Shown here: one piece after another, positions 23,813-35,593 of the stretch
How the letters are laid out: every line of letters begins with the position of its first letter
Numbering within the stretch: the stretch's first letter is position 1
Assembly (NCBI GenBank): GCA_916700875.1
Contig: CAKAKS010000185.1
Coordinates: 1 to 64,000, forward strand
Direction of reading: 5' to 3'
Length of the DNA stretch: 64,000 nucleotides
Origin: Sebastes aleutianus
Lineage: Eukaryota; Chordata; Actinopteri; Perciformes; Sebastidae
Notes under the pieces: generated by a model
Told to the model about the DNA's origin: nothing
The model's input: only the letters and a program-made list of their open reading frames with translations
Databases searched by the model: none
Program-made: the position numbers and the translations under genes

Positions 23813-26800
23813 ACCATGTGAAATGACCATGTGAATGCACAGCTGGCCAAGTCCCATGATAACGCATGCGTTCAAAAGCATGTGAAAAATTTGCAAAGGC
23901 TGAGGCTTGTTATTTTCCGCCTGTCGCATTTTTTTTGTTTTTAAATGATTGATTATTTCTTTCTATTTTACTAACAAAAATTCTGGTGCATAATCAGCAC
24001 TTCAATAGCATTTTCTTTCCATTTTTTTCTTACCTGTGTATAAGCAGAAGACTTTGTGAGCTGTACACATTGCAAGAGCACCTTGATTATTGTGAACTGC
24101 AGCACCCAGTGTGCATTTGCAGCAAGAAACAACAACTTTAATTCAATTTAGGTGCAAATTAGTTCAAACTTTTTAAAAATCCTGCTCTTTTTCCGTGAAA
24201 ATCAGTAAAAAACAAACAAACGAAGCTTATGTTTAATAACCTGACAAGTGTATTTACTGCCTCCATCGTTTATTAGTCCAGCATTTCGTGCTCTACAGCA
24301 GGACGAGACCTTTGGAATACCGTCCCTTGCCAAGATTGGACAAGTAGAAGAATAACAAAGTGCGTCTGTACAGTAACTTATAAATAAGCCAAGGCAGGGA
24401 GTTTTGTGTATGTTAGTCTATTATTGAGTGACGAAGGCTTACGTGTATGGGGAGAGGGGTCCGAGCAGAACCTTCGACACGTCCTGTTGGCCAAGGGTCA
24501 TCAAGAGCAGCGCCAGGCTTTGATTGGACGAATCCACGCAGCCACCCTACAAACAGAGAAAAGAGGAGGTTGCCGATGCGTTTCAGCAACAAAAACAACA
24601 CAGAAATACGTCATGGAGGTGGAGAAGTTTAAAAAGGACTCTGCAACCCCTGGACAGGGAATTGATTATCTCAGGTCCAACACTGATAGCCATCTACACT
24701 TGCAAAACATAGTGAGGATCAAGGAGAGGTGTTTTTAGGCCAGATGTTTTTGCAGCTCTGGACACAAATGTCGGGTGATAATGTCTTAAAACAAATATAT
24801 TTTAAAGCACATTTATTTACAGTTTTGCTGTGTTTTAAAAAAAAAAAAATACTTGTCCTTGATGAAAGTGAACACAGCAGACATGTTAGTTATCTTTCTA
24901 CAACGTTTCCCTCTTCTTTTTCTTTAATAATGCTGCATTTCCCAGCCCTCTCTTCCCCCTTGCTGCTCCTTTTCTTTGACATGAGATATTTCGAGGACAG
25001 AGGATCCACTCTCTGTGACCAAGTGATCACATGCCGTCGCGAATACTCGACAACAGCTATGTGCTATTCACCACCAGCCTGTATGAAGAGGCCTGTGCAA
25101 GGCCGGACACACCCAGGAGCATTTTATAAACCAAATGGACATTCAATTGTCCATTCTGTGATTCTGTCAGTTTATAGCAAACGACATAAAATCAGTTTCT
25201 TGTACTGTGCATCTATTCTAACTGAGTACGCACACGGCCCAGTCACGCAGTATGATGGCATCGTGACGATTTGTCAGCAGGAATATTATTCAATTACATA
25301 ATTATATCACCGAAGCCACGACGAAACTATGGGGACATTGTCTTTATAGCTAACGAGGAAGAGATTTTCCTAACTGCAGTCCTACAAGTGGATGAGATTG
25401 ATCAAACTCAAGGTTTTATCCAACCACAATCATATTTCTCTAACATTTTACACAAAGTGGGGAGCACATTAAGTCGACTAATGAAAAACGTTGCGCCTGA
25501 GCACCTTACCTTTTTGTGCTGCTGTTCTGAGCTACTGAAGTTCAAACGACTTAAATCTTTCCCAAAAAGTTTCAAGTTTCTCACTTATATGTTCGGCATA
25601 TCCTTTTCAACAAGCAGCTTCATCTCAGTACAAGATAAGAAATATAACACATCCACACCAGCTAGTTTCAGGCCCTGCCTTCCAGAGGGAAACACCAGAC
25701 AGTTAGGACTGAAGTCCCAAGAGGCCAGCAGCCCACGAGGCCTTATGGAAAAGTCCCTAGAATCCCTCGAACAAATGGCAACCCCCCTTTTCAAACAATC
25801 AAACTGGAAAAAAACATAGATGTAGACAAACTCAAGCATATGATGGAATAAAGTGTAAAATCAAAAAGGTCAACTTCCAAGCATTTACTTGACCTAAACC
25901 TGCAAAACACTATAACAGAAAATTGAGTAGATGACAACAGGGTGAAATTAAAAAAATAAGGAGAACTCAACGTTTTGCATTTGTTCATTTAACACTGAAC
26001 AATGTCTCAAGGACTGATTTTAACCTAACTGTCTTACTAAAGTAGAAAAAGAACAAGAATACAGAAATACTTGGAATTTAAAAAAAGTTATATTCCATAG
26101 CTAGTTGAACAATTATTTTTCTCTGGACCCTTGCCTCAAATCCTTCAGGCTCGTTGAGTAACTACTACTACGGTCTTCCTTTTTACTAATCACAAAAATA
26201 GCGAACACTGGCAGGAAAACATTATGCACAAACTCCCCATACAAGCAAACAGACAGCCAAGTTAGTGATCTCTTTAAATAAAAAAAGATAATTTCGCATC
26301 AGAATTGGAGCCACTTACATCAGCTCCTGTCCAGTGTTGATGTTGCTTCCAAAAACAAAATGTCCATCGTGTAGCGTTGGTTTACTACAAGAAGACAGTA
26401 CTGATTAACCATTAAACAAACAGACGCACACGATGCAGAGCGCTCGTGCCCCTTTAATGCCAATCCAGCTAATTTCTTTTCCTTTCTCCGTTTTCAAAAA
26501 TTAACTATTCCAACACAAGAGTCCCACATCCGTTTCAGTCTGCCGTTACCTGTTCTCTGCTCAGCTGCAGCGATTGCCCCTGTCCTCCTGCTATGATTAG
26601 GTATTAAAATCAGCAGTTATTCAAATGCTCTTCGGTCTCTGAACGGGTGAATCTACCTGTTCTACCAGCAGCTGTCTATTTAAAAAAAGGAGGAAATAAA
26701 AACGTTTCAAACTGGAGGTTTCTTAGTCCACCGTCCTCTGAGGCTGCTACAGAGAAATGTTAGTGACCCTCTCTGTTGCTTGGAGTTATGAGGATGTTTC

Positions 26801-29800
26801 AGAGTTAATCAGCACTACCCTGACCAGCTAACTGGACTCACATGGCTCTTATGAGACAGGGCAGAGAGGCAGAGACATGTGGAGGCAAACAGAAGTCACA
26901 CAGTCACTGGATCGAATTGTACATTCTCATGAAGTGGGCTCTTTTTTCCTGACTGTGAAAATATTTGTGCCGATATGTGTTTTTAGTAACAGCCAAGTTA
27001 AGTTTGTCTTACAGCTACTACTGTAAGTCACACTACACGGGTAGAAAGATACGGATACATAAGGTGAGACATTTCCTGAGGCCTCTAATTTAATCGTAAA
27101 TCTCCACTCAAGAAATCCACATTAATCAAGCCTTTTCGAGCAAACAACTGACACAGTCACTGACCTTTGACCTCTGCATATCTGTCACTTGGAAGTCGAA
27201 TTATACAGAGTCCCAAAGTCTTCACTTTTATTTCATCATAGACATTTTTGGTTTAAATGCATTTTTTTTTTTTTGAAAGTCTGCATTAAAGGAACAGTGT
27301 CTAACATTTAAGGGGATCTATTGGCAGAAATGGAATATAATATTAATGTTTTCTTAAATGTATAATCACCTGAAAATAAGGAATGTTGTGTTTTTGTTAC
27401 CTTAGAATGAGCCGTTTATATCTACGTAGGGAGCGGGTCCTCTATGGACAAACCAAACACTGATAAGTTTACCTGCTTGGGCCGCAGTCGTTAACGTTAC
27501 TCGCTCCGGAGTTAACCCCCGTCACTCCACTCAGCCGCCGGTAAACAAGATATGGGAAACCTCTGTTGGTTTTGAGGAGCTGCAGAATTTATTTCTGCAA
27601 AAACTGCAACTTCCACCGTACATTGACGTTATATTCTCAGTGCTAAACTAACTCTGTCTTCTGCTCCACTAGCTCACTTGTTCCCTCACAACATCACACA
27701 CATTCGCCACCGCTGCTCTCTCTCTCTCTCTCTCACTTCACCACTCACTTCCCACATACACACTGGCTCTGCTATTCTCCCATTGACTTACAACAACTGG
27801 CTCTAGATAGGGCCATTCGCATTTTCACGTCGGCCACCTAGTTGTCCTACACGCTTTGACACCGCTAGATGTCGCTATATCCTGCACACTGTTCCTTTAA
27901 TTCATAAATCATTTTGTTGTTGCCAACTGTGTGCTAGGCACGGCTGTCCCAGCAAAACATCTAAAAAAAACGTGAACAAATGTGAAAATGTGGCATGAAA
28001 TACAAGTGTCATTTGGAAAAATTAAATCAGACTTCACAAGTCCTGACAGGACAAAGAACCTCTTCTAAGTCGAGGCTAACTTTTCCAATGATGGCTTCAT
28101 TAAACAGGCTATAGCAAGCTTATATAACAAGCTATTTCTTTAGTCGACTAGTTGTTTTTTATATTCTTTTTTTCATGCTGACTGGCTTATTTTCAAGAAA
28201 CTTATGAGCACATCTCTGGTAAACACAAGATTCAAAGTAGTGTGATTCTTTGTGGAGATCTGTCGATAAAATCAACTAATCGTTTAGTCGACAATTCGAG
28301 TGTTGTTCGACTAAGAATTTCTTCTGTCGAGGACAGCACTAATCTTTATGAAAGTGATAAACATTTGATTTGAATGGAAATACCATTTACTTGTTTTCTA
28401 CATTGTGGTTCTGCCCACGAATAGTTTCTCAGTTGAATTCCAGACTGGGGTCATTACTGGGGAATGCTGGTAAACAAAAGTCAGTATTATATATGTATAT
28501 AACTATGTCAGGTATTCCCCAAGAATTCTGATTTGTCCGGCGACGGGCTGAAAACCGATTCTCCAGCTGCTGTGTGCAGGGTAATCATGACCTGATGGTA
28601 ACCTCCAGTGATAATTGAGGTTTTCAGACAAAAGTTCAATTGTGAGTGAGTGAGTGAGTTGAACTTAAGCTTAGTATCAGAATACTGCATTCTTCGAAGT
28701 GCAAAATCCAAACAGTACAAGAGGTATAAGATAAAGTTTCACGGTAAAATTTCAATATAAAAGTGACTGGTCATCACACAAGCTTACAAAAACTACATCC
28801 TTCCAAAAATATCAGGTTCGGCATTTTGAATGACGGTTGCTTTGTAGATCAGTTAGGTGATGAAAGAGCTCTCAGTTGCCTCAGAGCAACTGAAACACAA
28901 ACAAACACCATGCACGATCATGTAGCAAAGCATCGTGTTAGCAAACACCAACTGAACTATAGATAAGTTTCACATTCAGTTCCCCATCGGAAATGGCTGT
29001 CTGATGGCAAGATATAGTGGTGAAACTATTCTAAATATAGCGTACACTTACACAGATATTGATTTTTTTAGGTGGGCCTTTCTTTTAGGTGGCTAAAATG
29101 TGTTTTGCTGCTGCCCCTGTCCACGGCAGTACATTCATTTGCTTTCGTGCCGGTACTCCTGTCTGTTTCTCCAAACTGGTGGCGTGCCGACCGTCATCTA
29201 CTGTAGGTAATACACTGACTATGGATAATTACCTCATACAACCCCACTTCAAAACACCCAAACTATCCCTTTAAGTAAGTAGCAAATCTGCCTGAGATGA
29301 TCTTATAGACTAAAATGTACCAGTGTTGTAACCTATGCAAAGTGAGGGATAACCACCTTACCATGCTGTATAAGGTACAATGATGGGTCTTGAAGCTAGA
29401 ATTAGTGACATACCGCACTTTGATGGCAGGCATTAAAAAAAAAAAAAAAAAAATGAAAATCAATATTGAGCATTTCCTTGCCCAATTAAAAATGCTGCTA
29501 TTGGATGTTTATGGGCACAAGGCCTTTTTGTGCAAAGGCGGAAAATTTGGCCAGATTCCTGAGTATAACTGAGTGTCTGCACCGGTTCACAATGAAATAA
29601 AAACCTGAGCATTCAGTGCTGAAAGAGGAATGAAATGAACACACCCACTTTTTTAAATTAAAACCATGTCAGAGATTAAAATAAATCTAATCCCCGGGCT
29701 ACAACAACCGAAATCTGGATCTTTTCTTTAACGGACAACCCTAAAAACCACAACACTAGCATGATGAGTGTGTGTGGAATGAGTATGTATTGTACTGTGA

Positions 29801-32800
29801 GGGTTTTTGCGGTACTTACCCGATGCACCTCCTCCAAAAGCTGTTTGGCACATTCCCTGCCGAGGTCCTCCGGCAGCATGGTTTCTCCCTGCCCCTGCGG
29901 CGTGGACGACATCTCAGCACTGAGGAAGGAGCCATTCAGCGTCTCTGCCACCAGGGTCAGACCAAAACCTGGAGATCTGCGGATAACATCATGAATTACT
30001 GTCTCTGAATATGAATTGACACTCTGCTTATAAATGCAAAAGGATGGTATTCCCAAGCTATGTTTACAGTATATATACACAGTACCGTATGGTACTGATG
30101 TGGTTTGTCTGTATGAATTTTACCTCATGAAGCTCTGAGGACTGAAATGTTGTGAATAAAGTGAATACAAGTGATAAACAGCGAGCAGGATTTTATAACC
30201 ATCAGGTGACGGCCCTGTAATGACATTAGCGTGATGAGATACTCACTTGCCAGAGTTGGCTCCTTTCATGTGGTCGGTGTAGATGTAGATGTCCGGAATG
30301 AACTGGTTGAGGACGCCCCTGGCTGACTCCACTAGCCTGTTAGCCATCTGAGGAGAAACTCGAACCGAATATCTGAGTTTAAACCGTCAAGGACCTTTGA
30401 CGAGTCATGGGACAGAGAGTTCAAATTAAAGCTGAAAGGAGCACAATCTTGAGAAACAACAAAGTTCAGTTTCTGGCATTCATGATGAGATAGATACTAG
30501 AAAGAGAGAAAATTATTCAGCAACTCCAATGTGAAGATTTGCTGGTTTTACCAGTTTATTGACATTGTAAACTGAATATCGTTGGCCTTTTTGGCTGTGG
30601 GTCAGACAACACAAGACATCTGAAGCTGTCACATTGTGCTTTAGGATATTACAAGTGAGAGAAAGTGATTTTTCACTATTTTCTGACATTGTATTAAAAA
30701 AAAGGGATTAATCGAGAAAATATTCAGTTGATTAGACAACAAAATACAACAGGACTGAACTGTGAAAAGGCATTTAAGGGGCAGTGTGCAGGATTTGGCG
30801 GCATCTAGTGGTGTGGTTGCAGACTGCAACCAATTGAGTACCCCTCCGCTCCCTCCTCCCTTTCCAAGAATGCAGTAACGTGAGCCACCGAGTGCAAAAC
30901 CGCAGTAACGCCATTCGCCTCGCTCAGAATGTAGATATGAAGGGCTCATTCTAAGCTAACAAAAACACGACGATTCTTGGTTTCAGGTGATTATACACCA
31001 ATGAAAACATAGTTATGAATATTAAATTCCATTTCTGCTAATAGATTCCCCGAAATGCTACACACTGTTCCTTTAAATGACACAATTTGTATCACACCAA
31101 TTTTGTTTACAGATGAAAAAAGGCCATGACTGTGAGCCTGAAAAGGATACGCCACTCCTCTGATCCTCTTAATCTTCCCTTGGTCAGTCAGCTGCAGCGG
31201 CCTGATGGTCCTGCGGACGGGACATGTGAAAGATACCTCTCCTCCGCCACCAGGTGCCATACCCCTCTTCACCACCTGAGGGAGCAGCAACACAGAAAGT
31301 GAGTGAAACAGATGGGGATAAACGGACTTGTTTTTAAAGTTGCAGCACTATATTTGAACGTACCCCCACCAAAATGTAGAACATTACACCATGCTTATCA
31401 ACAAACCAGCATTGTGTCCTCACCTTGAGATCAAAGCCCTCTCCATCAATGCCAAACTTCTTCATGAGAGGGAGGGCTGTGGACTTCAGCATGTCGACCT
31501 GCAGGAGACAGTGTTTACATCATTAAAAACACGGTTCTACTTCTTCACAGGGTTGAAAACGTCTACGATGTAGTTAGAAGGTGATCATCAGGTGCATGCA
31601 GGTGTGTCCTCACCGTCGGGTCAGTGGGGTTGTTGGTGACTCCCCTCAGTGTGGCCTTCAGAGAGGTCTTCATGAACGGAGCCAGCATGAGCAGGGCCTC
31701 CACATAGTAGCCAATCGAGCGCTGCATGTTACAGTCATGTTCTATGGAGCCACCGTTCAACAAGCCAGGCTGGTAGAATAACACAGTTCCTAGTGAGGAC
31801 AGACACATGGGGAGTGAGAGGGTGGTAACTTTACTGTCTTGTCTAGAGCCACAGAACATCACTACAGTTGAACTTAACATCGATGCCACATGCAAAAAGA
31901 GCAAAAATGAGATGTAAAAATATTTATGAGAGAACAAAAATACTTAAACTAAATAACTTCAGATGAAATATTATTATCCACATCCAAGGCATCCATCTGT
32001 TGGTGTTGAGCAATGCTGCTATCCTCTGCTATCCTCTGGCAGTAAACAGTAATAAGAAACCACATAGATTGTTACACTCACCTGTTTGGTTAATCTCTAT
32101 TTTGGAGCCATTGGTCACTTTGTCTAGCAGTCTGATGAAGCTGGCCTCAAAATCTGGAATAGAAAAGCAGAAAATATAATCAAAACAAACATCATGCAAC
32201 TGTTGAATTTGTGGATGAAATGCTTGTTTTCTTGAATTAAACCTGCAGTAGGCAGAATGTTTTGGGCTTTTTTTAACAAAACAATTCCATAATAACCTTT
32301 CAGCATATTGTAATTTAATTGTTCTGAGAAAAAACTAGACTTCTGCACCTCCTCATGGCTCTGTTTTCAGGCTTTAAAAAACCTAGCTCATGACGGGAGA
32401 CTTTGGCCAATCACAGGTCATTTCAGAGAGAGAGAGCGTTCCTATTGGCTGTTCATTCAACGGAGGCAGCTGTCAATCACTCGCAATCTCCGATCAAACT
32501 AGGCAGCGCTGATCAAATATGAACCAATATTCTGTAATTGTAATGTCTATTTCTCTCCTCAAATGTTTTCAGAAACATCTTGTAGTGTACTGTTTAGCTG
32601 TAAAATGAGAGTCTCTCCTGGTGGGCAGTGCTTGGTATTTCCTCACCAGAACTCAACATGGCTGAGGGTTCACAAACTTTCTCATTTTGCAGCTAGACAG
32701 TACACTACAAGATGTTTCTGTAAAACATTTAACTCGATAAAACGACATTACAGTAACAGAATATTAATTCATATTAAATCAGCGCTGCCTAGTTTGACCG

Positions 32801-35478
32801 TTTAATCGGAGTTCGCGAGTGATTGACAGCTGCTCAGAGACGGCAAGGTTCCAGCTCGGATCTGATTGGTTGTTTTCCTCCGGTCTGTGAAATCTTGGGA
32901 GCACAGGAGGACACATGTTGTTGTTTTTTCAGATTATCTGTCTCATGCACTACGGTCAGGATATAGTGACCGTTTTATTAAAAAAAAAACAAAACATGTT
33001 TTTCTTTCCCTTTTCCTTCTTTTTCTTTGTTTTGTATGTGTTTCATTTATGTTTCTATCGGATTTAATTCATTTATATGTATAAATGTAATTGTTTATGA
33101 AATTAACTCTGCTTATTTAATGGTGCAGTAATATCGCTATAGGGATGGGGGGGATATAATTTGTTTATACAATTATTTTTGTGATTTATTAGATTTTGTA
33201 CAGAATACCAATAAAAAGACTTTAAATTAAAAAGAAAAAAAAAAGAAATGTTTAATCATATTTTCTTCATTTCTGTCTACTGCAGCTTTAAAGCCAAGCG
33301 TACCAAAACTTGTTTTTATATATCAACAAGTAGGTTGTGAACAAAACTAATGACTTCTTCTTTTTTTATATTTTGCACACAGTATCAAAATATATGGATT
33401 CAACAGCAGCAATTAAATGCATCACAATTAAATGCATCACAATTAAATGCATCACAATTAAGTGGCTAAAATCTGAGCCCCCAACATACAATTTATGGAT
33501 TGAGAAGGTATGGGAAATTTACCACATGGAACAAATAACCTATTCTCTAAGACTCCAAAAAGACACATTTATTAAAAGGTGGAGCCCTGCCATGATTATA
33601 CTAATACAGTGATCGGTGATCTGAATATTTTTATATATCCTGGATCATACTTGTATCTTTGTCTTCCTGACCCATGTCATCTCTCTAAGCACATACACAC
33701 ACCCATACAACACATACCCTTCCACACAATTCCCCTCCCTGACCTCCGACCCTTCACCACATTTATTTTTATTTAGATTTATTTATTTATTTTACTTTAT
33801 TTCATTTTAATTCTTTGGATTGTTTAAGTATGTGTCCTCCCCTTTTCTCTGAATTCAATTGAAATTACAGTTCAATATTAAGTCTTTGTAAATCTAAAAG
33901 TTTTGTTTCCAAATCCAAAAATTTGTTTGAGATCAAGCTCAACAGCAAACAAAACTTTTTGAATTGCATTAATACATTTTTATTCACAAATTTATTTTAC
34001 TTGCAATAAAACATTTTTTGATTACAGTGTGGAAAGTTTTGCTCTTAAACCTGCTCTGTTTGATTACATAATAAATACACAAAAGTAACTCCATAATAAT
34101 TATTTAAATGTATTTATTTTACTTTATTTCATTTTAATTCTTTGGATTGTTTCAGTATGTGTCCTCCCTTTTTCCTCTGAATTCAATTGAAATTATAGTT
34201 TAAGATGAAGTCTTGTTTTTTTGTGTGTGTTTTCTCTCTCTCCCCTCTTGTTTCAAGTTGTGGAATTTTGTATAAAAACAAAGACACAGCTGTAAAATGA
34301 AAATACAGTAGGAAAGAATGTGATGATGATTGTATAAGTTGCTGAAACTGCAATAAAAACTAAGTTAAAAAAAAAAAATCAAACCTTACAGGCTACCACC
34401 AGAGGGCGACTCTAGCTGATTTATTTTTGTTTACAAAAATGCTTGTATTGTCCAGAGGTATATTACTAATAGAAGAAAATAATCAAATAAGTGTTCATCC
34501 ATAAACTAACACCTCTGACCGTTCACCACATTTATTTTTTATTTAAATGTATTTATTTTACTTTATTTCATTTTAATTCTTTGGATTGCGTCAGTATGGG
34601 TCCTCCCTTTTTTTCTGAATTCAATTGAAATTATAGTTTAAGATGAAGTCTTGTTTTTTTGTGTGTGTGTTTTCTCTCTCTCCCCTCTTGTTTCAAGTTG
34701 TGGAATTTTGTGTAAAAACAAAGAGACGGCTGTAAAATGAAAATAAAGTAGGAAAAAATGTGATGATTGTATAAGTTGCTGAAACTGCAATAAAAACTAA
34801 GTTAAAAAAGAAAAGGAAAAAAAGATATGGATTCAAACAAAGTGGATTTAAGTATTCTTGCATCTACTGGATGCATGTGTACATTAATACACATGTATGT
34901 ATATATACTGTATATTTGTTTTATCAACTTGTCCTACCATTTTACCACTTCTATTATTATTGATATGTTCTGTTTTAACAGTTACCATATCTTTTACTTT
35001 ATTAATCTGCTTTTATTGTCTTGTGAAGCACTTTGTAATGTATTATTATTATTATTATTATTACTGTGGGAACTTCTGCTGATCCTCACTCACACATATG
35101 CAAAGATAAATCCCTATAATAATAATGTAAAAACAAACCTCTGTAAACACTGCTTCAATGACATCACTTTGCACAGTGAAGTAATAACATATTTATCTCA
35201 CATTTCCACTACTTGTCCAGTTGTTTCCCACCTCTGACGCCTCAGTGATAAACACACTCCCAACTGCGTACCAGCTAGCACTAGTTAGCCGCGGAGCTAA
35301 CGTGAGAGCGACGCCACATGCAGCAGAGGAGCGGAGCTGCAAACTCACCTCGCAGTCCCGGGTTATCATCTCTGGACCTGATGTTCTTGATCTTAACACG
35401 CTTCCCGCTGAGTGTGGACAGAACCAGCCGCTGTCTGAAGAAATTGCAGCCGTCGTAGTCGAGCCCGTGGCTTGCCAT
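22252..35478 (-). CDS. rcl1: RNA 3'-terminal phosphate cyclase-like protein (Rcl1), complete, 9 exons
   Basis: Nucleolar component of the small-subunit processome. It works with the GTPase Bms1 in early 18S pre-rRNA cleavage, and despite its fold it is not a cyclase. Exons, 5' to 3': 35349-35478, 32082-32153, 31614-31789, 31424-31498, 31151-31275, 30247-30372, 29820-29976, 24443-24546, 22252-22405. They total 1119 nt (372 aa plus stop); human RCL1 has 373 aa. The ATG at 35478 opens a protein beginning MASHGLDYDGCNFFRQRLVL. Family hallmarks include KRGMAPGGGGEV, YIYTDHMKGANSGKSPG, GGCVDSSNQSLALLLMTLGQ and the C-terminal GGDKVLMTCVGVG. The intron between exons 7 and 8 is 5.3 kb and the first intron 3.2 kb; both are full of repeats. 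The last intron carries mir-101b on the same strand. AK3 lies upstream, head to head, and CDC37L1 beyond it, as on human 9p24.1. Confidence 0.97.
22668..23405. mobile_element. TTAA-flanked miniature element, piggyBac type, family A copy 1
   Basis: The left end reads TTAAAGGAACAGT and the right end ATGTCCCTTTAA. The interior shares blocks with two other copies in this window (GGGGGATCTATTAACAGAAA, GGTTGCAATCTGCAACCA). No transposase is encoded. Lies in the last rcl1 intron, just downstream of exon 9's acceptor and next to mir-101b. Confidence 0.75.
23548..23630 (-). ncRNA. mir101b: microRNA mir-101b precursor (mir-101-2 orthologue) in the last rcl1 intron
   Basis: The minus strand forms a stem-loop. 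The 3p arm, at 23558-23579, agrees at all 22 positions with the miR-101b-3p sequence I know (begins TACAGTACTATGATAAC). The 5p arm, at about 23592-23616, is the complementary miR-101 star (TCAGTTATCATGGTACCGG), with a loop of about 12 nt between them. In human, mir-101-2 lies in the corresponding RCL1 intron, so position and strand are conserved. The family represses EZH2 and other targets in vertebrates. It is probably co-transcribed with rcl1 and released from the intron by Drosha. Confidence 0.95.
23774..23812. repeat. (CA)n microsatellite
   Basis: About 18 CA units, rcl1 last intron, 150 bp upstream of mir-101b in the direction of rcl1 transcription. Confidence 0.95.
24729..25819 (+). other. 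Two overlapping long ORFs of unknown nature in an rcl1 intron
   Basis: ORFs of 190 codons (24729-25301) and 182 codons (25271-25819) follow each other on the strand opposite to rcl1 and overlap by 31 bp in different frames. They are the two longest open frames in the window. The first ends TYDG-like then IVTICQQEYYSIT; the second contains GDIVFIANEEEIFLTAVLQV and NVAPEHLTFL. I recognise no domain and see no TIRs, poly(A) tail or flanking duplication. They could be a decayed mobile-element gene, a retrocopy, or chance. Confidence 0.25.
27286..27900. mobile_element. TTAA-flanked miniature element, family A copy 2
   Basis: TTAAAGGAACAGTGTCTAAC at the left and CACACTGTTCCTTTAA at the right, 615 bp. 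Its left third matches copy 1. The middle holds a short (TC)n tract at 27715-27734. Confidence 0.8.
28130..28345. mobile_element. Degenerate TTAGTCGACTA-type miniature element
   Basis: Carries TTTAGTCGACTAGTTG on the left and CGTTTAGTCGACAATTCG plus GAGGACAGCACTA on the right. A related degenerate copy is at about 54505-54660. Confidence 0.5.
30774..31076. mobile_element. TTAA-flanked miniature element, family A copy 3, opposite orientation
   Basis: 303-bp short form. It starts TTAAGGGGCAGTGTGCAGG, includes GGCGGCATCTAGTGG, and ends CACACTGTTCCTTTAA. Lies between rcl1 exons 5 and 6. Confidence 0.8.
32239..33295. mobile_element. Foldback element of the AACCTGCAGTAGGCAGAA family, rcl1 intron 1
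   Basis: The left end is TTAAACCTGCAGTAGGCAGA and the right end the inverse TCTACTGCAGCTTTAA. Inside are nested inverted arms: AGCAGCTGTCAATCACTCGC-type blocks at 32460-32540 and 32770-32835, and CATCTTGTAGTGTACTGT at 32577 matched near 32698. The left 280 bp recurs at 14362-14640. Confidence 0.75.
33430..33610 (+). pseudogene. L1-type LINE ORF2 C-terminal fragment
   Basis: The frame reads WLKSEPPTYNLWIEKVWEIY followed by HMEQITYSLRLQKDTFIKRW, the usual C-terminal end of teleost L1 (Tx1/L1 clade) ORF2. It is truncated at the 5' side and preceded by three copies of a 15-bp unit (GCATCACAATTAAAT) at 33415-33465. Confidence 0.75.
33738..34808 (+). repeat. Three successive copies of an L1-like 3'UTR
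   Basis: Copies at about 33738-33893, 34103-34372 and 34502-34805 share TTCACCACATTTATTTTT (1 and 3), TTCATTTTAATTCTTTGGAT and GAATTCAATTGAAATTA. Copies 2 and 3 also share GTTTCAAGTTGTGGAATTTT and end GCAATAAAAACTAAGTTAAA followed by an A-run. They look like separate, nested 3' truncated insertions or a local duplication. Confidence 0.7.
35041..35063. repeat. (ATT)n microsatellite
   Basis: Seven to eight ATT units in rcl1 intron 1. Confidence 0.85.
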
Positions 35479-35593
35479 GTTATTGTTTCTTGCCTTGGCG
35501 TCAGTGGGAGAAATCCACGTGTGTTTGTCCAGGAAGGAAGACGCTGGTAGGAGGCGAGGCGAAGCTACGGCACTGCAGGAGGGTCAGATATAG

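Larger units (their letters stand above)
25820..29819. other. rcl1 intron 7, remaining part
   Basis: Apart from the TTAA element (27286-27900) and the TTAGTCGACTA element (28130-28345), this 4-kb stretch holds short ORFs only, an A-run at about 29434-29452 and a (GTGA)n tract near 28640. No gene seen. Confidence 0.5.

Noticed and set aside
24406..24738. 110-codon plus-strand ORF
   Set aside because: It is the antisense shadow of rcl1 exon 8 (24443-24546).
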